Source: Actinopolyspora mzabensis
Lineage (GTDB): Bacteria; Actinomycetota; Actinomycetes; Mycobacteriales; Pseudonocardiaceae
Direction of reading: 5' to 3'
Assembly (NCBI RefSeq): GCF_900101095.1
Contig: NZ_FNFM01000003.1
Location: 310,001-374,000 of the forward strand
DNA: 64,000 bases
The notes under the pieces are model-generated. The model did no database searches, was not told where the DNA came from, and was given only the letters and a program-made list of their open reading frames with translations. Numbering within the stretch: the stretch's first letter is position 1; the number at the start of each line of letters is the position of its first letter. The position numbers and the translations under genes were made by a program. Shown here in pieces: positions 8,753 through 17,433 of the stretch.

Positions 8753-9420
8753 TTGACCACCGACTTCGTCGGACTCGGCCCCGGAGCGAGCCGCGACTTC
8801 ACTCCCAAGAACGGCACCACGTGTTGTGAGGGGACGGGTCTGGAAAACGCGACGAAGTACCAGGACTCGGTCTATTTCGCACGTGAGGATCGAAGCGCGC
8901 TCTACGTGAACCTCTACCTGCCTTCGACACTGCGGTGGAGCTCCAGGGAAGTGACGATCGAGCAGGTAGCGAGTTTTCGTACGAGCAGCACAGCAGGTTA
9001 CGGGTGACCGGTTCGGCACGGTTCGAACTGCACTTGCGCGTTTCGGAATTGGTGGGCCCCGGTTTCGCCGTCCGGATCAACGGGGCCCGTCAACCGGTCG
9101 AGGCCAGTGAGCGGGGCTACGCCGTCCTCTCGCGGGAGTGGCGAAGCGGCGACGCTGTCGACGTGGAACTTCCGTTCCAACTGCGCGCGGGACGAACGTT
9201 CCGAATTCCTCCGGCTCACGTTGTACGACACGGCGCGGCTGTCCGGGGATCTGTCGCCAGCGTTGAGCGAATTGCCGGACAAACCACTGCACTTCCTGAT
9301 CGGAGAGGTGGAGCTGGCGCCGTTCTTCGAGGCGACCACCGATGCCTACCACGCCTACTTCTGCAGGCAGGAGCCGCGAATCGTGTTCGACTCGGTGGAC
9401 TCCGGTGTGCGGAACCGGCA
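8753..9420 (+). pseudogene. GH127 (beta-L-arabinofuranosidase, DUF1680) remnant
   Basis: Only the 3' part of the gene survives, spread over three frames. Frame one gives TTCCEGTGLENATKYQDS and YVNLYLPSTLRW, which includes the CC pair holding the catalytic cysteine of GH127. Frame two gives the beta-sandwich (FELHLRVSELVGPGFAVRING). Frame three gives LYDTARLSGD, PDKPLHFLIG and AYHAYFCRQEPRIVFDS. The N-terminal alpha/alpha barrel is missing: the remnant begins directly after the GH12 stop. It would have removed arabinose side chains, which fits the neighbouring glucanase genes. It joins a LacI fragment near 9420. Confidence 0.75.
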
Positions 9421-9897
9421 GGGCCCGGCACGTCTCGGGCCCGGACGACTGGCTGGAGGCCAGGGCCGGGTCACGGGGTGGAGGTCCGAGTTGGAGGGGG
9501 CGGGTATCGATCCTCCCGACGTGCTTCGTGGCGCCTGGAGTCCCGCTTCCGGCCACGTCAACGGACAACTCCTGGCCAAGCGTTCCGACGTGGGTGCCGT
9601 GTTCGTCGCCAACGACCAGATGGCGCTGGGGTGCTTCACGCCTTTCACGAACGCGGTGTGCGCGTACCGGCGGACGTGCTGGTGGCCGGATTCGACGACA
9701 GTCCCGACTCCGCCTATTTCACCCCGCCGCTGACCACGGTCCGGCAGAACTTCGACGCGGTGGGGCGGCGCAGCATGGACGTGCTGCTGCAGCGGATCAA
9801 CAGCCCCGCTGAGACCGCCACGCGCGTCGTCATCCGACCGGAACTGGTCGCCAGGCAGAGCACGATCGGCAGGTTGCGAACACCTCCCGCTCGGTGA
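9421..9897 (+). pseudogene. LacI-family regulator, C-terminal remnant
   Basis: It has no DNA-binding domain. The effector domain is read in pieces from different frames: VSGPDDWLEA, then GWRSELEGAGIDPPDV and DVGAVFVANDQMALG, then FHERGVRVPADVLVAGFDDSPDS, TPPLTTVRQNFDAVGRRSMD and RPELVARQSTIG. At least two frame changes are needed. It starts where the GH127 remnant ends, so the two genes were fused by a deletion that removed the regulator's 5' half. Confidence 0.75.
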
Positions 9898-9982
9898 GGG
9901 GTCGTATCCGGCGTGACCTGGAGCGGTTCTGTACCGACGAGCACGGTCGCTGGTGAGCCGTCTCTGGTGTGCTTGCGCCGTG

Positions 9983-10906
9983 TCAGAAGCCGGTGCTGGT
10001 CAAGTTTGGAACAAAGTAGTGACCTTTTTCGATTTCCTCGAACAGGCCTGGCTGGGTGGGGACCCAGTCGATGACCTCTCGGGTGTGGGCGCTCGAGACC
10101 GGGGTGTCGGACTTGAGGAACATCCCGAGGATCCCGAAGTGCTCGTCGACCAGCCCCATCGGCACCGGACGCACCGGGAGATCGAGGTGACGACCGATGG
10201 CCTGGGCGATCTCGCGCAGCGGTATGCCCTCCTCGGCCACCGCGTGCAGATATCCGGTCGCCCCGAGCTCGGTTGCCAAACGGAAGAGCCTGGCAGTGTC
10301 CCGGACGTGCACTGCCGACCAGCGGGCCGAACCGTCGCCGGGGTACCCCGAGAAGCCCTTCTCGCGGGCTATCCGAATGAGGGTCGGGATGAACCCGTGG
10401 TCGCCTTCGCCGTGGTTGATCGGGGCCAGACGCAGCACCGAGGGACGCAGCCCTCGCTCGGTGAGGGCGAGTGCGGCGTCATCCGAGGGCTGTCGCGCGG
10501 CGATCAGAGTGTCCACCGCGGGACGATCTCGCTCGGTGGCCGGGACGCCGTTTCGCGCGAGTCCAACAGTGCCGGTGGCGGTTGCGATGGTGCCGCCGGT
10601 GGGAAGTGCCTTGCCCAGGGTCTGGATCGTGGCCACATCGGAAGCGACGGCGTCGTCCATCCGCCCGGCGTAGGCGAGGTCGACGGGGAAAGCGAGGTGG
10701 ATCACGGCGTCGGACGCTGCGGCCGCGTCGCGCAGCACGTCGGGATCGTTGAGGGTGCCGCGGACCGGCGTGGCACCCGCAGCCGTGACGGCGGCCGCCG
10801 AGGCCTTCGAGCGGGCGAGGCCGGTGACCTGGTTTCCAGCGGCAACGAGTTCGGGGACGACGGCGGAGCCGACCCAGCCCGAGGCTCCGGTGACGAATAC
10901 GTGCAT
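9983..10906 (-). CDS. NAD(P)-binding SDR/epimerase-type reductase
   Basis: A 307-residue atypical short-chain dehydrogenase. The N-terminal Rossmann motif is VTGASGWVGSAVV, followed by DAVIHLAF and the substrate-domain segment SARWSAVHVRDTARLF. The usual YxxxK pair is not obvious, which is common in this NAD-dependent epimerase/dehydratase branch. The start at 10906 has AAGGG at the right distance. It is divergent from a TetR gene 83 bases away, with two palindromes between. I infer that the TetR protein controls it in response to a small molecule the enzyme reduces or detoxifies. The substrate is unknown. Confidence 0.85.
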   Translation of the reverse strand: MHVFVTGASGWVGSAVVPELVAAGNQVTGLARSKASAAAVTAAGATPVRGTLNDPDVLRDAAAASDAVIHLAFPVDLAYAGRMDDAVASDVATIQTLGKALPTGGTIATATGTVGLARNGVPATERDRPAVDTLIAARQPSDDAALALTERGLRPSVLRLAPINHGEGDHGFIPTLIRIAREKGFSGYPGDGSARWSAVHVRDTARLFRLATELGATGYLHAVAEEGIPLREIAQAIGRHLDLPVRPVPMGLVDEHFGILGMFLKSDTPVSSAHTREVIDWVPTQPGLFEEIEKGHYFVPNLTSTGF

Positions 10907-10927
10907 GGGGATCCCTTCCAGCAGATT

Positions 10928-10974
10928 ATGTCAGAGACTGACATGACCCTACGCTTCATGTCAGCGACTGTCAT
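10928..10974. promoter_or_regulatory. Twin 17-bp inverted repeats, TetR operators
   Basis: ATGTCAGAGACTGACAT (10928-10944, perfect 7-bp arms) and ATGTCAGCGACTGTCAT (10958-10974, one arm mismatch) lie 30 bases apart, about three helical turns. They sit in the 83-base gap between the divergent SDR and TetR genes. Size and symmetry match TetR-family operators, so I infer that the TetR protein binds both and represses both genes. Confidence 0.75.
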
Positions 10975-10989
10975 CACTAGACTGCGGGT

Positions 10990-11553
10990 ATGGGTCGTTG
11001 GCAACCGGATGCCGAGGAGCGCTTGCAACGCGCCGCGCTGGAGCTGATCGCCGACCGGGGCTACGACCAGACCACCGTCGCCGAGATCGCCGTGGCCGCG
11101 GGCTTGACCGAGCGCACCTTCTTCCGGTACTTCGCTGACAAGCGCGAAGTGCTCTTCGCCAGTCAGGACCGCTTCATCGCCCTGGTTGTCGACGCCCTGA
11201 TCGCAGCGCCACCTGACCTGGCGCCGCTCGAGGCCGTCGTCACCGCGTTCGGGGCGAGCACCACGTGGTTCGACGAGCGACGCGCTCTGGCCCAAGCTCG
11301 CCAGGGCGTGATCGACGCGCACCCGGACTTGCAGGAACGCGAGCTGGCCAAGATCGCGAAGTTGAGCACGGCAATGACGCAGGCGCTCAGCGACCGAGGA
11401 GTATCCGAGCCACAGGCCGCTCTCGCCGCTGCAGCCGGAGTAGCCGCATTTCGGTTCGGCTTCGCCCAGTGGCTCGCCGACGCGGACGGCCACGATCTCG
11501 AGTCGCACGTCCTGTCGGGCGTCGATGAGTTGCGCAAGGTCATCGCCATCTGA
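10990..11553 (+). CDS. TetR-family transcriptional repressor
   Basis: 187 residues. The N-terminal helix-turn-helix is standard (ALELIADRGYDQTTVAEIAVAAGLTERTFFRYF split around residues 15-52), followed by an all-helical ligand domain with no recognisable specificity. It is divergent from the SDR-type reductase, with twin palindromic operators between. The start has no clear ribosome site and lies only 16 bases past the second operator, so a leaderless or very short-leader mRNA is likely. The layout implies autorepression plus control of the reductase. Confidence 0.92.
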   Translation: MGRWQPDAEERLQRAALELIADRGYDQTTVAEIAVAAGLTERTFFRYFADKREVLFASQDRFIALVVDALIAAPPDLAPLEAVVTAFGASTTWFDERRALAQARQGVIDAHPDLQERELAKIAKLSTAMTQALSDRGVSEPQAALAAAAGVAAFRFGFAQWLADADGHDLESHVLSGVDELRKVIAI

Positions 11554-12045
11554 AGACCCGGTCTACGGAATCCGACACTGAGGCCAGGGTCTGCGCGCAG
11601 GCCGCCTGCGCGCCTCGCTTGCCCGTGCTCGTCGAGCATGGCCGGAGGACTCTGTTCATCGACGTCGAGTTCGGCGGCTACCGCCGTACCGGCCCGTGGG
11701 GCGTTCCCCAAGACTTCAGCTCCCCCGCCCCACGACGCGTTCGGTACAGCCACGTTGGCGTGCGTGCGGGGCGTCAGAGGTTGACATGCTCTCCGCCGAG
11801 GTGGCGTTGAAGCTCGTCCATCGGCAGCAGATCGACGCGGCGCGCCGTATCAGACAGCTCCCCACCACCCACCGACGAAACCCGCAAGCACGAACCCTGT
11901 AGTCGTGCGAATTCGCGACGGACGCATCCGACTCGGCGCCGGTGTCGTGGCCGCGTTTCAACGGTCCGACTGGTCCGGCGAAGCAGTCGACGTCGGTGCT
12001 CGCTCGCATCGCGCCCGAACCCGTGGGGAACACCCTCCGCGGCAG
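11554..12045. other. No supported gene
   Basis: Both strands were read. Short open frames occur but none has a domain, a ribosome site or a convincing length. It lies between the TetR stop and the 3' end of a broken acetyltransferase and is probably non-coding or decayed. Confidence 0.4.
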
Positions 12046-12593
12046 CTATTCCAGCTCGCCCGGCAGCAGACTGGACATCACGCTGTCGCGGCGCCCACCC
12101 TGGAAGCACATGTGCGAGCGCAGCACGCCCTCGCGCACGAACCCGCATCGCTCGGCGACGCGCTGGGACGCGGTGTTGTCTGGCGCGCAGGTCAGCTCCA
12201 AGCGGGCGAGGGTGAGGTGATCGAACACCCAGCGCGCCAGCAGCCGCAGTGTCCGCGTGGCCGCACCGCGCCCGCGCGTCCCTCCCGAGCCAGTAGCCGA
12301 CCGTTGCACGAGACTGCTCGAGGTCGACGTCGTACACCAACGCTCCGCCCCGGACGTGGTCGAGGTCGGCCGCGTCGACCAGAGCGAAGTTGAGCACCTC
12401 CCCGCGAAGCCGCGTTTCCTACTGTGCTTCGAAGTTCTCGACGACGTGCGCTTCGGTGAGCGGTTCGACGAGCGGCCAGGAAAAGCGCAGGCACAACAGT
12501 TCGGAGAAGCCGTCGAACCACTGTGACAGGTCGGAACGACGCCAAGGGCGCAACGCGACGACCTCATCGGCGAGCGGAGGGCCGGGGAACTGC
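12046..12593 (-). pseudogene. RimJ/RimL-type GNAT acetyltransferase, disrupted
   Basis: Reading downstream on the minus strand, the first part (LADEVVALRPWRRSDLSQWF, then WPLVEPLTEAHVVENFEAQ) ends at an in-frame TAG. Past the stop the same frame continues as ETRLRGEVLNFALVDAADLDH and DVDLEQSRATVGYWLG. A frameshift near 12280 then moves the acetyl-CoA-binding part (GRGAATRTLRLLARWVFDHL, NTASQRVAERCGFVREGVLR) to another frame. So there is one nonsense change plus one indel. The intact family acetylates protein N-termini or small amines. The gene is almost certainly dead as written. Confidence 0.75.
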
Positions 12594-12917
12594 AATGCTG
12601 CTATGACCGGAGGTTAATACCTGGGCCGGACCTGGTCACACGAATACCAGGATCTCGATGCTACGCGAGGCGCTGGTTACCCTTCCGGTCCGTCCACGCT
12701 GGTCAGCGGCAGGATGGAAGGGCGGTTCCGAAACGGCCGTGGTCGTCGGCACCATCCGTGGACGGCACACGGGCCAACTTCGCGCCGATGTTCCTCGAAC
12801 TCGAGCTCCGGATGGAGCAGTACCGATGCCGCCGAGCAGCGGATTGGTATCGGGAGCGCTCACAAGCATGCTACGAGCGTACGAACTGCATCGTTCACGT
12901 TCCTGTGAGGAGCCTCC
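12594..12917. other. Upstream region of the secreted GH3 gene
   Basis: No gene is seen. It must contain the promoter for the beta-glucosidase at 12918. I could not find the 18-bp palindrome that marks the other GH3 gene, so the two may be regulated separately. Confidence 0.35.
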
Positions 12918-14783
12918 ATGTCGCATCGAGCGACCGGTCGCCGACTCCGGCGATCGCTGCCCGCCGTGGCGGGCATGGCCGTGGTCACGCTGCTGACCGG
13001 CGCACTTGCCCCCGCCGCGGCGCACACCACGCAGCACCACGATCATCACCCGCACCATCCGCGGCCGTCCGTGACGGAGCGGGTGGACGAGCTGATGTCA
13101 CGCATGTCCTTACAGGACAAACTGGGACAGATGGTTCAGATCACGCGGGACGCGGCCAGTCCCGCCGAGGTTGCCGAACTCCGGATCGGCTCCGTGCTCA
13201 GCGGGGGCGGCTCCGCGCCGAGCCCCAACACGCCCGAGGCCTGGGCCGACATGTACGACCGGTATCAGAGCGCCGCGCTCGACACTCCGCTGGGCATTCC
13301 GATTCTGTACGGCGTCGATGCCGTGCACGGTCACAACAACGTGCGGGGAGCCACGATCTTTCCGCACAACGTCGGCCTCGGTGCCACGCGCAATCCCGAG
13401 CTGGTGCGCCGGATCGGCGCCGCGACCGCCGAAGAGGTGGCGGCCACGGGCATCGACTGGACGTTCTCACCGTGCCTGTGCGTGGCTCGGGACGACCGCT
13501 GGGGCAGGACCTACGAGTCCTTCGGGGAGACCCCGGAACTGGCCTCGGCGATGAGCAGCGAGATCTCCGGATATCAGGGAGCCACGCTGGGTGGGGACCC
13601 GACCTCGATCATGGCCACGGCCAAGCACTACGTGGGTGACGGTGGAACGACCGGTGGAACCGACCAGGGGAACACCCAGCTCAGCGAACAGGAACTGCGT
13701 CGGATCCATCTCCAGCCGTTCCGCGAAGCCATCGAACGCGATGTGGGATCGGTCATGGTTTCCTACAGCAGCTGGAACGGCGACAAGCTGCACGAGCACG
13801 AGTACCTGATCAACGACGTACTCAAGGGTGAACTCGGTTTCGACGGCCTCGTGCTGTCCGATTACAACGCGATTCACCAGCTCGACGGCAACGACAGCAC
13901 GCTCACGGCAGCCGAGGTGCGGCGTTCCGTCAACGCGGGCCTGGACATGATCATGCTGTCCAAGGACCACGAGAAGTTCCTGGGCCACCTGCGGCAGGAA
14001 GTGGAGTCCGGACGCATTCCGATGCAGCGCATCAACGATGCCACCCGTCGTGTGCTGACCAAGAAGTTCCAGCTCCGGTTGTTCGAGCACCCGTACGCTC
14101 AGCGCGATCTGCTGTCGACGGTGGGAAGTACCGAGCACCGTGAACTGGCACGGCAAGCGGTCCGCGAATCGCAGGTGCTGCTCAAGAACGAGGGCGTGCT
14201 GCCGCTGTCATCGGGAACGGACAAGCTCTTCGTGGCCGGTTCCAACGCCGACGACATCGGGAACCAGAGTGGCGGTTGGACCATCTCCTGGCAGGGATCA
14301 AGCGGTGACATCACCGAGGGCACCACGATCCTGGAAGGGATTCGCGAGGTTTCGGACTCCTCGGTAACTTACAACCGCCACGGTGACGGAATCGACGGTA
14401 GTTACGACGCTGCCATCGCGGTCGTGGGGGAGAAGCCCTACGCCGAGTACCAGGGAGACCGCCCCAACGGGCTCGAACTCTCCCAGGAGGACCTGAACAC
14501 CATCGCCAAGCTGCGCTCCTCCGGCGTGCCCGTGATCGTGGTGCTCGCCTCGGGGCGTCCGATGGACATCGCGTCCGAAGTCGGTAACTGGGACGCGCTG
14601 CTGGCCTCCTGGCTCCCCGGCACCCAAGGGGGCGGGGTGGCCGACGTGCTGTTCGGCAAGCACAACCCCACGGGCAAACTTCCGATGACCTGGATGCGCT
14701 CGTTCGAGCAGCAACCGATCAACCGGGGGGACGGTAAGGATCCGCTATATCCCTACGGCTACGGGCTCAGTTATCGCGACTAG
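12918..14783 (+). CDS. Secreted glycoside hydrolase family 3 beta-glucosidase
   Basis: 621 residues. Residues 1-35 are a Sec signal peptide with basic n-region and AAA-rich c-region, then a His-rich linker (HTTQHHDHHPHHP). The GH3 N-domain contains GVDAVHGHNN, DDRWGRTYE, KHYVGDGGTTGGTD and the catalytic Asp315 in VLSDYNAI. The C-domain ends KDPLYPYGYGLSY. It lacks the fibronectin-like and CBM domains of the other GH3 in this window and resembles the exo-1,3/1,4-beta-glucanase branch. GAGGAG upstream fixes the ATG. It probably finishes oligosaccharides released by the GH12 enzyme. Confidence 0.93.
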   Translation: MSHRATGRRLRRSLPAVAGMAVVTLLTGALAPAAAHTTQHHDHHPHHPRPSVTERVDELMSRMSLQDKLGQMVQITRDAASPAEVAELRIGSVLSGGGSAPSPNTPEAWADMYDRYQSAALDTPLGIPILYGVDAVHGHNNVRGATIFPHNVGLGATRNPELVRRIGAATAEEVAATGIDWTFSPCLCVARDDRWGRTYESFGETPELASAMSSEISGYQGATLGGDPTSIMATAKHYVGDGGTTGGTDQGNTQLSEQELRRIHLQPFREAIERDVGSVMVSYSSWNGDKLHEHEYLINDVLKGELGFDGLVLSDYNAIHQLDGNDSTLTAAEVRRSVNAGLDMIMLSKDHEKFLGHLRQEVESGRIPMQRINDATRRVLTKKFQLRLFEHPYAQRDLLSTVGSTEHRELARQAVRESQVLLKNEGVLPLSSGTDKLFVAGSNADDIGNQSGGWTISWQGSSGDITEGTTILEGIREVSDSSVTYNRHGDGIDGSYDAAIAVVGEKPYAEYQGDRPNGLELSQEDLNTIAKLRSSGVPVIVVLASGRPMDIASEVGNWDALLASWLPGTQGGGVADVLFGKHNPTGKLPMTWMRSFEQQPINRGDGKDPLYPYGYGLSYRD

Positions 14784-14799
14784 CTGCCCGTGAGCGGCC

Positions 14800-14841
14800 C
14801 GGCGTTCCGGCCCGATGGTCCAGCTCCGGGCCGGAACGCCG
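14800..14841. terminator. Perfect 15-bp hairpin between convergent genes
   Basis: CGGCGTTCCGGCCCG (14800-14814) and its exact reverse complement (14827-14841) are separated by 12 bases. It lies 17 bases after the GH3 stop and 27 bases from the convergent CPBP stop, so it can end transcription from both sides. Confidence 0.8.
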
Positions 14842-14868
14842 TTTCCACACGGTGTTCTCCGACCGAAC

Positions 14869-15813
14869 TCAGCGACCGAGCCAGCCGAGCAGCAGATCCA
14901 CATAGGCGAGATTCACGACGATGTGAACCGCGATGACGATCCAGATGTTGCGGTACCGGGACCACAGGTAGCCACAGAACACCCCGAACAGTCCTTGGTA
15001 AACCAGCACCGTGGCCAGCCCGGTGACCACCGATCCGGAGTGCAGATGGGTGGGCAGGTGCATCGCGGCGAACAGCAGCGATGCCACCGTGATCGCGGGC
15101 CACCGCCCCAGCAGGCTTTCCAGCCGGGTCTGCAGGAAACCGCGGTAGAAGATCTCCTCAAGAACACCGGCGGTGAGCAGCGTCACCAACGATACCACCG
15201 CCAGAGTCACCGGATCCGGCAACGCGGCGGCAGGGTAGGGCGGCGGTGCCAGTGAGCTGACTCGTGACAGGTAGAACCACGCCAGGACAGCAGGCAGCGG
15301 GGCCAGCCAACGCAGCCGGGGCACTCGGACCACTACCGCGGCGGAGTGCGGCTGTCCCCTTCGAAGGAGCCGGAAAGCGACAAGCGGCACCACGAGGAAC
15401 AGCAGTACTTTCAGTATCGCGTACCACAGTCCGCGGGATATGCCCGTGGGCAGCACGGCTATCACGATGGGAAACGCGAGGGCTGCTACCAGCAGCACCC
15501 ACATCTGCCGGAACACCAGTGCCCGCGGGGAACGCGAGAGCGGGTCGGTTTCGGCGAGGCCGAGTGGCAGCACCCGCGTCAGCACAATCCCGACCAGCGG
15601 CGGCAGCATCGCCTGCCACAGCGTCATGGGAGGCGCGCCCTCGTCCGAGGACCCAGGAAAGCTGGTGTTTCCGGTGAGGAGTAGCCACAGCGGCGCGGCC
15701 ACCAGCACGGCGAGTCCGCACATCGTCAGCGCTCGTGCTGTTCTTCTCGTGAATGTCGAAGTTCGTGCGCCATCGTCGTCGACGGTGTCGAAATCCCCCA
15801 CCGACGGGTGCAT
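14869..15813 (-). CDS. CPBP-family intramembrane glutamic protease
   Basis: 314 residues with about eight hydrophobic helices (ALTMCGLAVLVAAPLWLLL, MWVLLVAALAFPIVIAVL and others). The family signature is present: EEIFYRG (motif 1, catalytic Glu pair plus Arg), FAAMHLPTHL (motif 2) and a late AVHIVVNL (motif 3). Such proteins cleave prenyl- or bacteriocin-type peptides in the membrane. The frame is open for 89 more codons upstream, but GGAAGGAA before the ATG at 15813 and the low-quality extension favour the short form. It is not linked to any peptide gene here, so the substrate is unknown. Confidence 0.88.
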   Translation of the reverse strand: MHPSVGDFDTVDDDGARTSTFTRRTARALTMCGLAVLVAAPLWLLLTGNTSFPGSSDEGAPPMTLWQAMLPPLVGIVLTRVLPLGLAETDPLSRSPRALVFRQMWVLLVAALAFPIVIAVLPTGISRGLWYAILKVLLFLVVPLVAFRLLRRGQPHSAAVVVRVPRLRWLAPLPAVLAWFYLSRVSSLAPPPYPAAALPDPVTLAVVSLVTLLTAGVLEEIFYRGFLQTRLESLLGRWPAITVASLLFAAMHLPTHLHSGSVVTGLATVLVYQGLFGVFCGYLWSRYRNIWIVIAVHIVVNLAYVDLLLGWLGR

Positions 15814-16170
15814 ACCGTCCTGTTCCTTCCCTCGGATCCAACACTGCCCCTCGATTCGGCCAACCGCGCACCGCGTATCGCGAAACCCCAGCGCATCACC
15901 ACGGCCGGGGTCGAGTACGGATCGGTTCTCCGCGGCCGCGCTACGAGCGTTGCGCGTCACTCCTCCCGCACCGGGGGAGTCGCGTGCCGTGCCGTCGATC
16001 GTAGAGGCAATGCGGGTTGCCGTAGGGCTGTTCGGCCCCACAACCCGAAGGCGGTTCAACAACGGATCTTGCATCTTCACGGAGCTGGATTGGCCTGGGA
16101 TCCGAAGCGTTGTTTCTCGGCCGCGTCGTCCTACGAGATTTCCCGTGGTACCAAGACGGTTGTGCCGGGA
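15814..16170. other. No supported gene
   Basis: The intergenic region between the kynureninase stop and the CPBP start on the minus strand. It probably carries the CPBP promoter. No stem-loop or regulator site stood out. Confidence 0.35.
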
Positions 16171-17433
16171 TCACTCTTCACTGTGGCGGGACGGGCTCAT
16201 CCGTGCCGTTTCCGCGGCGACCTCGGCGAGCATGGCCATACCCGAGTACACCTCGGTGAATCGGGTGCTCAACGGTGACAGTCCGATGCGGATCCCGTCG
16301 GGCGCCCGGAAATCGGGAACCACGCCGCGCCGACGCAGTTCTTCGTTGACCCTGGCGAAATCGGCGCGGCACAGCGTGATGTGTCCGCCTCGACGGCAGT
16401 GCTCACGTGGGGAGGCGAGCCGCACTCCCAGTGGCGACACCCAGGCATCGGCGAGCTCCAGCGCGAAGTCGCTCAGCAGCAGCGACTTCGCGCGTATCGC
16501 GTCGATGCCCGCCTGTTCGAGCAGCTCCACACCGCTCAGTAACGGCACCATCCCCAGTACGGGTGGCGTGCCGCTGAGTACGCCCCGTATTCCCGGAGCC
16601 GGCTCGTGGCCGGGACCCATCGCGAAGGGGGAGCGGTGCCCCATCCACCCTTGGACGGGTTGGCGGAGGTTGTGCTGGTGACGACCGTTCACGTACGCGA
16701 AAGCCGGTGCGCCGGGACCGCCGTTGAGATACTTGTAGCCGCAGCCGACGGCGAAATCCACATCCCAGTCGTCGAGTTCCACGGGTACCGATCCCGCCGA
16801 GTGACTCAGGTCCCAGAGTGCGAGCGCTCCGGCTTCGTGCGCGAGTCGCGTTATGGCCGCGGCGTCGGCGAGGTAACCGGAGCGGTAGGCCACATGGCTG
16901 AACACGACCAGCGCAGTGTTCGGACCGACCGCGTTCGCGACCTGTTCGGCCGTGATACCCGCGGCCGGATCGGTCTCGATCCATCGCAGCGTCAGATCGT
17001 GTTCGTCGGCGATACCTTCGACGACATAGCGGTCGGTGGGAAAGTTGTCGGTGTCCAGCAGGATCTCCCGACGCTCGGGGCGGATGTGCAGCGCCGCTCG
17101 CGCCAGTTTGTACAGCAGCACGGTCGTCGAGTCGGCCACCACGAGTTGCCCGGGTGCCGCCCCCAGCACGGCTTCGCCGAGCCGATCTCCGACAGTGGTG
17201 GGCCAGTCGAGCCATCCGTCGTCCCATCCTCGGATCAGTCGTGCTCGCCACTGGTGGCGGACGAAGTGCTCCATGCGCTCGGCGGTCACGGCGGGGGGAC
17301 GTCCCAGTGAGTTTCCGTCGAAGTAGGCGACGATGTCGTCGTCGGTCGGCAGGAAGCGGTTCGGATAGTCACCGAGTGGGTCGGCCTCGTCGAGTTCGCG
17401 TGCCTTGGCCGCGAAGCCTGTCCGGTCAGTCAT
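16171..17433 (-). CDS. kynU: Kynureninase
   Basis: 420 residues, a PLP-dependent fold-type I enzyme that cleaves kynurenine or 3-hydroxykynurenine to (hydroxy)anthranilate plus alanine. Visible marks are FDGNSLGRPP at the start, DSTTVLLYKL, the cofactor Asp208 in LWDLSHSAG and the Schiff-base Lys234 in GYKYLNGGPGAPAF. GGAAAGGA before the ATG at 17433 fixes the start. Its first bases overlap the stop of the upstream amidohydrolase by 8, so the two are co-translated. No tryptophan dioxygenase or anthranilate gene is near, so catabolic versus biosynthetic use is open. Confidence 0.93.
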   Translation of the reverse strand: MTDRTGFAAKARELDEADPLGDYPNRFLPTDDDIVAYFDGNSLGRPPAVTAERMEHFVRHQWRARLIRGWDDGWLDWPTTVGDRLGEAVLGAAPGQLVVADSTTVLLYKLARAALHIRPERREILLDTDNFPTDRYVVEGIADEHDLTLRWIETDPAAGITAEQVANAVGPNTALVVFSHVAYRSGYLADAAAITRLAHEAGALALWDLSHSAGSVPVELDDWDVDFAVGCGYKYLNGGPGAPAFAYVNGRHQHNLRQPVQGWMGHRSPFAMGPGHEPAPGIRGVLSGTPPVLGMVPLLSGVELLEQAGIDAIRAKSLLLSDFALELADAWVSPLGVRLASPREHCRRGGHITLCRADFARVNEELRRRGVVPDFRAPDGIRIGLSPLSTRFTEVYSGMAMLAEVAAETARMSPSRHSEE

